Source: Clostridia bacterium (GTDB taxonomy: Bacteria; Bacillota; DSM-521; Neomoorellales; SLTJ01). Taken from it: a DNA stretch of 64,000 nt. The stretch spans positions 34,840 to 98,839 of the forward strand of contig SLTJ01000038.1 in NCBI GenBank assembly GCA_004347685.1. The letters run 5' to 3'. The translations under genes were made by a program, and so were the position numbers. The notes under the pieces were generated by a model that worked only from the letters and a program-made list of their open reading frames with translations, was not told where the DNA came from and ran no database searches. Each line of letters begins with the position of its first letter. The stretch's first letter is position 1. Of the stretch, positions 59,719-64,000 are shown piece after piece.

Positions 59719-60690
59719 ATGCCGGTATCTACGGGTGAGATCCTTTTCGTCAAGAGCGTAAAGGACGGGATCCCGAATCGTGACCCATTGAACGACAGCG
59801 ATGCCCGCCGCCTTTTCGGCGAAGAAGACGGCCGGGTTTCCCTGTCCGACGTAAGTATCAAGAGGGATGTCCGTGACTACGTCCTGGCCAGGTATCCCGA
59901 AGGCGGGCCGGGTGGACGTTATTACGTCTGGTGCCGCGAGGAAAGGACGGATGATGGCAAGCTCCTGGGCAGGGAGAAGCTGGCAGAGGACATCCTCCAG
60001 CGTTCCGGGCGGGCCAAAGAAAAAGAAAAGGCGAAGGCCTTGCTCGACTCGGCCTTTGACATGAGGGTCTTTGGCGCTGTGTTCAGCGTTGAGAAGCAGA
60101 GCTTCCACCGAACGGGGCCAGTGCAATTCGGCTGGGCCCATTCACTACACCCGGTGGAGACCCGCTATGTCCAAGGAACCACGGTGATGCCCAGCAAAGA
60201 CACCAAAATTGAGGCCAGCGGGGAAGAAACAGGCAAGGCCCAGGGTACCATCTGGACCACATACTATCTCCCCTTTGCCGTTTTTGCCATGCCGGGGGTG
60301 GTCAATGCCACCGTCGCTGCCAAAACGGGGATGTCGGAGGAGGACGTCGAGCTGGTGCTTGAAGGCCTCTGGAAAGGAACTCTATACCGGCAGGCCCGGG
60401 GCCGTGGTTTACAACAGCCCCTTCTCCTGGTCCACGTGGAGTACGCCGATCCCTTCTTCCGCATTGGGTACCTGGAGGATTACCTTAGCCTTGAGCCGGG
60501 GCGGGAGGAATGGCTGGGACCTAATCCACCAACCAGTCTTGGTGAGGTAACCCTGGATCTGAGGGGGCTGGCCCGGGTGCTTGGTGAGCAAGGCCCTTTC
60601 GCGGCCCGGATCAAGCGGGTTCGCTGGTGGAAAAACCCCGAACTTGTGCTTAAAGGAGAACTCCCAGGTGAGCAGGGCCCACTCTGGTAG
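59719..60690 (+). CDS. cas7: Type I-B Cascade backbone protein Cas7 (Csh2-like)
   Basis: 323 aa. Cas7/Csh2 pattern: EILFVKSVKDGIPNRDPLND at the start, SLSDVSIKRDVRDYVL, MRVFGAVFSVEKQSFHRTGP, and VQFGWAHSLHPVE. Multiple copies coat the crRNA along the spacer. ATG 59719 follows GGGGGGTAAG; TTG 59698 is an unused upstream option. Followed by cas5 after 20 bases. Confidence 0.88.
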   Translation: MPVSTGEILFVKSVKDGIPNRDPLNDSDARRLFGEEDGRVSLSDVSIKRDVRDYVLARYPEGGPGGRYYVWCREERTDDGKLLGREKLAEDILQRSGRAKEKEKAKALLDSAFDMRVFGAVFSVEKQSFHRTGPVQFGWAHSLHPVETRYVQGTTVMPSKDTKIEASGEETGKAQGTIWTTYYLPFAVFAMPGVVNATVAAKTGMSEEDVELVLEGLWKGTLYRQARGRGLQQPLLLVHVEYADPFFRIGYLEDYLSLEPGREEWLGPNPPTSLGEVTLDLRGLARVLGEQGPFAARIKRVRWWKNPELVLKGELPGEQGPLW

Positions 60691-60710
60691 GACGCAAGGG
60701 AGTGGGTGCC

Positions 60711-61445
60711 GTGCATGAGACACAGGTCCTAGTATTTTCATTACGAGGGAAGCTGGCCCACTTTCGCCAGCCGGATACTACTGTGACGCAGGCCACCTAT
60801 CCCTTTCCGCCCCGTCCTACCCTGCAGGGGCTGCTGGCAGCCATCATGGGCATTGACTATGACAGCCGGGAGTGGCCCCGGTTCCTGGCTGGCGAGCATT
60901 ACCTGGGGCTGGCCCTGCTGGCGCCGGTACGCACGGTATGCATGCAAATGTCCCTATTAGGTAAGGGCTTTGTGAGCGGTGACACCACAGGCGCCTTTAA
61001 CCGGCCTACGGTAATGGAGATGTTGGTTTCGCCACATTACCGGGTATATTACAGCGGGGAAGCCATGAAGGCCCTGGAAGAAAAGCTGGCTGGCCACCAG
61101 AGCGTATTCCATACATACCTGGGATCCGCCTTTTGCCTCACCTTTCCCGAATATGATTATTCTTGTACTGCCAAGGTAATCGCACCCGCGGAGGGGGAGG
61201 TGGTACGACTGACCTCGGTGGTTCCCAGGGAGATTGTGGCTAAGGTGGAAATAGAAGGTGGCGCCGCCTATGCTGCGGCCAGGGCCATGCCTTACCGGCA
61301 CCGTGGCGACAGGACTTTCACCGGTACGGCTACAGTTTTTTACGAAACTAGGGGCGGGCCTTTGCCGGTCACCTTTAGAACGGGAGCTTCGCTGCCATAT
61401 ATGCTGGTCAAAATGCCCTCGGGTGAGGTGGTATGTCTGTGGTAA
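60711..61445 (+). CDS. cas5: Type I-B Cascade subunit Cas5
   Basis: 244 aa RAMP protein that caps the crRNA 5' handle. N-terminal VLVFSLRGKLAHFRQPDTT and TYPFPPRPTLQGLLAAIMG are the Cas5 signature strand and helix. GTG 60711 is chosen because AAGGGAG lies 7–8 bases upstream; GTG 60702 is inside that site. It overlaps cas3 by 13 bases. Confidence 0.88.
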   Translation: MHETQVLVFSLRGKLAHFRQPDTTVTQATYPFPPRPTLQGLLAAIMGIDYDSREWPRFLAGEHYLGLALLAPVRTVCMQMSLLGKGFVSGDTTGAFNRPTVMEMLVSPHYRVYYSGEAMKALEEKLAGHQSVFHTYLGSAFCLTFPEYDYSCTAKVIAPAEGEVVRLTSVVPREIVAKVEIEGGAAYAAARAMPYRHRGDRTFTGTATVFYETRGGPLPVTFRTGASLPYMLVKMPSGEVVCLW

Positions 61446-63880
61446 AATATCCCCTGGCCGCTTGTATTGCCCGCCCCCCGGACTCCACAGGCCGTTACTA
61501 TCCCCTGGAGGAACACCTCCTGTACGTGGCCAGGGCCATGGGGAGTCCTGACGGCGCTTATGACGACAGGTTGCGCTTCCTGGCCGGCCTCCTCCACGAT
61601 GCCGGCAAGGCGCAGCCGGAATGGCAGGACTATATTCGCCGGCCGGCGGAGGCCAGGGGACCCGGGGTACCCCATGCCTTCGCCGGTGCCATGCTTTTTG
61701 CCGTGGCTTTGGAGCGATTGCTAGCCGCTTGGCCGCTTTCACGTCGTGAAAAGGAAAGGCTGCTGCACCTAGGCCTTTATCTGGTCTACTTTATTTACCA
61801 GCATCACGACACCGTACCCGACGTTCAGGGTGAATTTCCACCCTGGCAAGCAAGCTTTTCCCCCGAGAAATTGCTGAATTGCGACCTTGAAGGCCTTGGG
61901 GAACTGGTGGGGCGCTTTTTCTCGGGGCGACTTATACCGGACGGTGGCATGGCTGTAGAAGAGTTAAGGGAGGACTTCCGCAGGCTGGCTGGGTCATGGT
62001 CGGGTTGGCGCGACCGGATGCTCACCCATGTAGCCAGAACCCAGCGCGAAGGTAATATGTATACGCAGAGCTCCCGGCTGTGCGTGTGGCACAACCTGGA
62101 AAATTACCGCCTGGTAGCTGGCGACCGCCTGCATGCCGCCGGGCTGGAGCTGGATGCCCAGGAAGGCACCATCTCTACCTCCCAGGCTGCTTCGGCTCTA
62201 ATGCGCATAAACGACTTCTGTGAGGGCCGCCGCGATGGTTTGCGGCACCAGGGCGCCAGCGATGCACTGCTGGAGAAACGTGAAGCCTGCCGCCTGGAGG
62301 CCCTGGCGCTGTTCAGGGAACAGGGGCAAACCCACCGGGTCTTCACCCTTGAATTGCCTACTGGGTACGGAAAAACCCTCACTTCTCTCAGCGTGGCCCT
62401 AGAGGCCATAGCCACGGGTCTTAGTCGTCGTATCATTTATGTGGCCCCATATATTTCTATTCTTTCCCAGGCAGCAGCAGAGATCGCTGCAGCTACCGGA
62501 CTGGAGGTAGTTACTCATCACCATTTATCGCCGCTGGAAAAGCCGGCTCGGGAGGAGGTAAGGGAGGAGGACCAGGAGGGATTAGAGGTAGACTCCTGGT
62601 TGGCTCCCATAATAGCTACCACCTATAATAAATTCTTCCAGGCGCTTTTTCCCGGTCGTGCCCAGCATACTCTGCGTCTAGGCGGCTTGCGCAATGCCTT
62701 TGTTATTATTGACGAACCCCAGACGGTAGCGGCTACGTCGTGGCCTGTCTTTCTAGCCATGGCTTCGGCCCTATCCGAGGAAGTTGACTGCCGCCTCCTT
62801 TTCAGCACAGCTACCATGCCAGAGGTTGCCGGCGGCACCCTGTCCGTCCGGCGAGCTTCCCTGGGCTGCCAGGCCCCGCTTTTCAGCCGCTACCAGGTGA
62901 AATACATGGGGCAGCTTGACGAAGCGGGATTAGCAGAGCAAGCGGTAGCTACGTACCATGAGCGCGGTTCGGTGGCGGTGATCATGAACACTATTAAAGA
63001 CGCAGCCAATGTTTATAATCTGGTGGAGGAACGGCTACGTGGGGAACCCATCTACTTCATTTCAGGGCGATTGACGCCCTTGCATAAGCAAGGGCGGATT
63101 GCCGCTATCAAGCGGGTCCTGGATGAGCACAAGCGAGCCATGGTTATCTGTACCCAGATCCTTGAAGCCGGGGTAGATCTCAGTTTCCAGGTAGTTTTTC
63201 GGGCGCTACCGATAGTTCCGTCGGTGATACAGGCGGCCGGGCGGTGCAACCGGCACGGAGAGGGATCGCCTGGTGACCTCTACCTGTTTTCCTTTCTCCG
63301 CGGCGGCAGCGAGGACACCCGCCGGTTTGTATATCGCGATCATGTTCAGCGCGAGGTTACTGACATGATTCTTTTGGGGGGATCCGGCAGCTTTCCAGAA
63401 ACCCGGGCAGGTAAGGTGGTAACCAGCTTTTACCATGAATGTTCCCGGCGGAACACATACGAAGCATCGCTGGAAAATCTTAAGCTTGCCGCCGGGGGGC
63501 AGTGGAGCGGCCTGGCCAACATAGATCCCTTTGGTGACGATATTCCTTCGTGTGGCATTTTTGTCCCACGTGAGGAACGGGACGTACCGGAGCACGTTAT
63601 CAGGGCCATGGCTGAATGCCATGTCTCCCACCCGCAGGAACTTTGGGACCTGTACGTTTCGCGTGGTTTTCTTCGTTCCCTTGGGTTCACTGCCCGGAAG
63701 CGGTTCATGGCGCTCATGTATCAGTTCATGGTGCAGGTGCCCTTGCGGGTGGCCGCAGAGATTGGGGAACCAATCGCCGGCCGGGCGTTGCTGCGCCTGC
63801 GTTACCCGTCTATGTACCGGGAGAATACAGGGTTATCCTTTGTGGGTGACGAGGAAGCATATGACGAACAGCTTGTTTAG
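61433..63880 (+). CDS. cas3: CRISPR-associated nuclease/helicase Cas3
   Basis: 815-aa HD nuclease plus SF2 helicase that degrades target DNA. HD motifs: HLLYVARAM, LLHDAGKAQPEW near residue 55, HAFAGAML and QHHDTVPD. Helicase: Walker A PTGYGKT near 309, motif II IIDEPQ near 428, motif III FSTATMP, and motif VI QAAGRCNRHGE. ATG 61433 overlaps the cas5 end. Adaptation genes would be expected next, beyond the window. Confidence 0.93.
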   Translation: MSVVKYPLAACIARPPDSTGRYYPLEEHLLYVARAMGSPDGAYDDRLRFLAGLLHDAGKAQPEWQDYIRRPAEARGPGVPHAFAGAMLFAVALERLLAAWPLSRREKERLLHLGLYLVYFIYQHHDTVPDVQGEFPPWQASFSPEKLLNCDLEGLGELVGRFFSGRLIPDGGMAVEELREDFRRLAGSWSGWRDRMLTHVARTQREGNMYTQSSRLCVWHNLENYRLVAGDRLHAAGLELDAQEGTISTSQAASALMRINDFCEGRRDGLRHQGASDALLEKREACRLEALALFREQGQTHRVFTLELPTGYGKTLTSLSVALEAIATGLSRRIIYVAPYISILSQAAAEIAAATGLEVVTHHHLSPLEKPAREEVREEDQEGLEVDSWLAPIIATTYNKFFQALFPGRAQHTLRLGGLRNAFVIIDEPQTVAATSWPVFLAMASALSEEVDCRLLFSTATMPEVAGGTLSVRRASLGCQAPLFSRYQVKYMGQLDEAGLAEQAVATYHERGSVAVIMNTIKDAANVYNLVEERLRGEPIYFISGRLTPLHKQGRIAAIKRVLDEHKRAMVICTQILEAGVDLSFQVVFRALPIVPSVIQAAGRCNRHGEGSPGDLYLFSFLRGGSEDTRRFVYRDHVQREVTDMILLGGSGSFPETRAGKVVTSFYHECSRRNTYEASLENLKLAAGGQWSGLANIDPFGDDIPSCGIFVPREERDVPEHVIRAMAECHVSHPQELWDLYVSRGFLRSLGFTARKRFMALMYQFMVQVPLRVAAEIGEPIAGRALLRLRYPSMYRENTGLSFVGDEEAYDEQLV

Positions 63881-64000
63881 GCGACGATACGGTTACTGCC
63901 CGAGCTTTATTGGCCGGCATCGGCTGTCCAGTGGAAAGCAAAAAGATTACGTAACTGCTCAGCCACCCTGTGCCAGCTTGAAAAATAGTACTGGACTCGG
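63881..64000 (+). other. Right edge after cas3
   Basis: A frame from ATG 63860 inside the cas3 end stays open to the window edge, but its first residues (NSLFRRRYGYCPSFIGRH) do not match Cas4 or another adaptation protein I recognise. Not called as a gene. Confidence 0.3.

Noticed and set aside
62716..62727. Cas3 motif II reads DEPQ and not DEVH, considered as an inactivated helicase
   Set aside because: Variation at the last two positions of motif II is common in Cas3 lineages, and all other motifs are intact.
63860..64000. Open frame at the right edge considered as Cas4
   Set aside because: Its start lacks the Cas4 cysteine and nuclease patterns, and the frame may be chance.

Overview
The window reads as a moderately high-GC, Gram-positive-type anaerobe of the Bacillota, most like the Moorella/Thermanaeromonas/Desulfotomaculum group. 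This is inferred, not searched. The basis is the gene order ftsEX–S41 protease, uvrB–uvrA–uvrC–rapZ–whiA and rpoN–gap–pgk–tpiA–gpmI–eno–hppA–secG; frequent TTG/GTG starts with strong Shine-Dalgarno sites; a membrane pyrophosphatase; and an EtfBA pair followed by a membrane Fe-S oxidoreductase of the ETF:menaquinone oxidoreductase type.

Bases 1–34,600 are mostly housekeeping. They hold cell division (ftsE, ftsX) and an S41 protease, an NAD-type isocitrate dehydrogenase, pyrK–pyrD, etfB–etfA plus the membrane Fe-S protein, a GT4 glycosyltransferase, a CBS protein on the minus strand, the UvrABC repair genes, rapZ, whiA, an acyltransferase, a DUF1405 membrane protein, rpoN, the complete lower-glycolysis operon, hppA, secG, a hotdog thioesterase, glutaredoxin, smpB and tmRNA (ssrA). 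Two stretches beside the etf genes have nested complementary arms and may be structured leader RNAs (5833–5968 and 7794–7997). uvrC seems to start at ACG.

Bases about 34,600–52,900 are an accessory island between ssrA and rnr. It starts with a possible recombinase tail and a HicBA module, then a lipoprotein and a DUF6544-like protein. The core is a nested defence locus. Outermost are decayed pieces of an SNF2 helicase (minus strand) and a DUF499 ATPase. Inside them are broken hsdM and hsdR remnants of one type I restriction system. At the centre is an intact five-gene operon, hsdM–SIR2–HerA–hsdS–hsdR, in which all four junctions are 4-base ATGA overlaps. The SIR2 and HerA genes are visibly lower in GC than their partners. 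This SIR2–HerA pair wired into a type I restriction operon is the most interesting object in the window. A VapBC-like PIN module follows, flanked by two copies of an ~85-base repeat, then a broken EAL-domain gene.

Bases 52,900–64,000 return to the chromosome with rnr and a geranylgeranyl-reductase-type flavoprotein, then a type I-B CRISPR effector operon (cas6–cas8b–cas7–cas5–cas3) running to the right edge. No CRISPR array and no adaptation genes are inside the window. cas6 seems to start at CTG.
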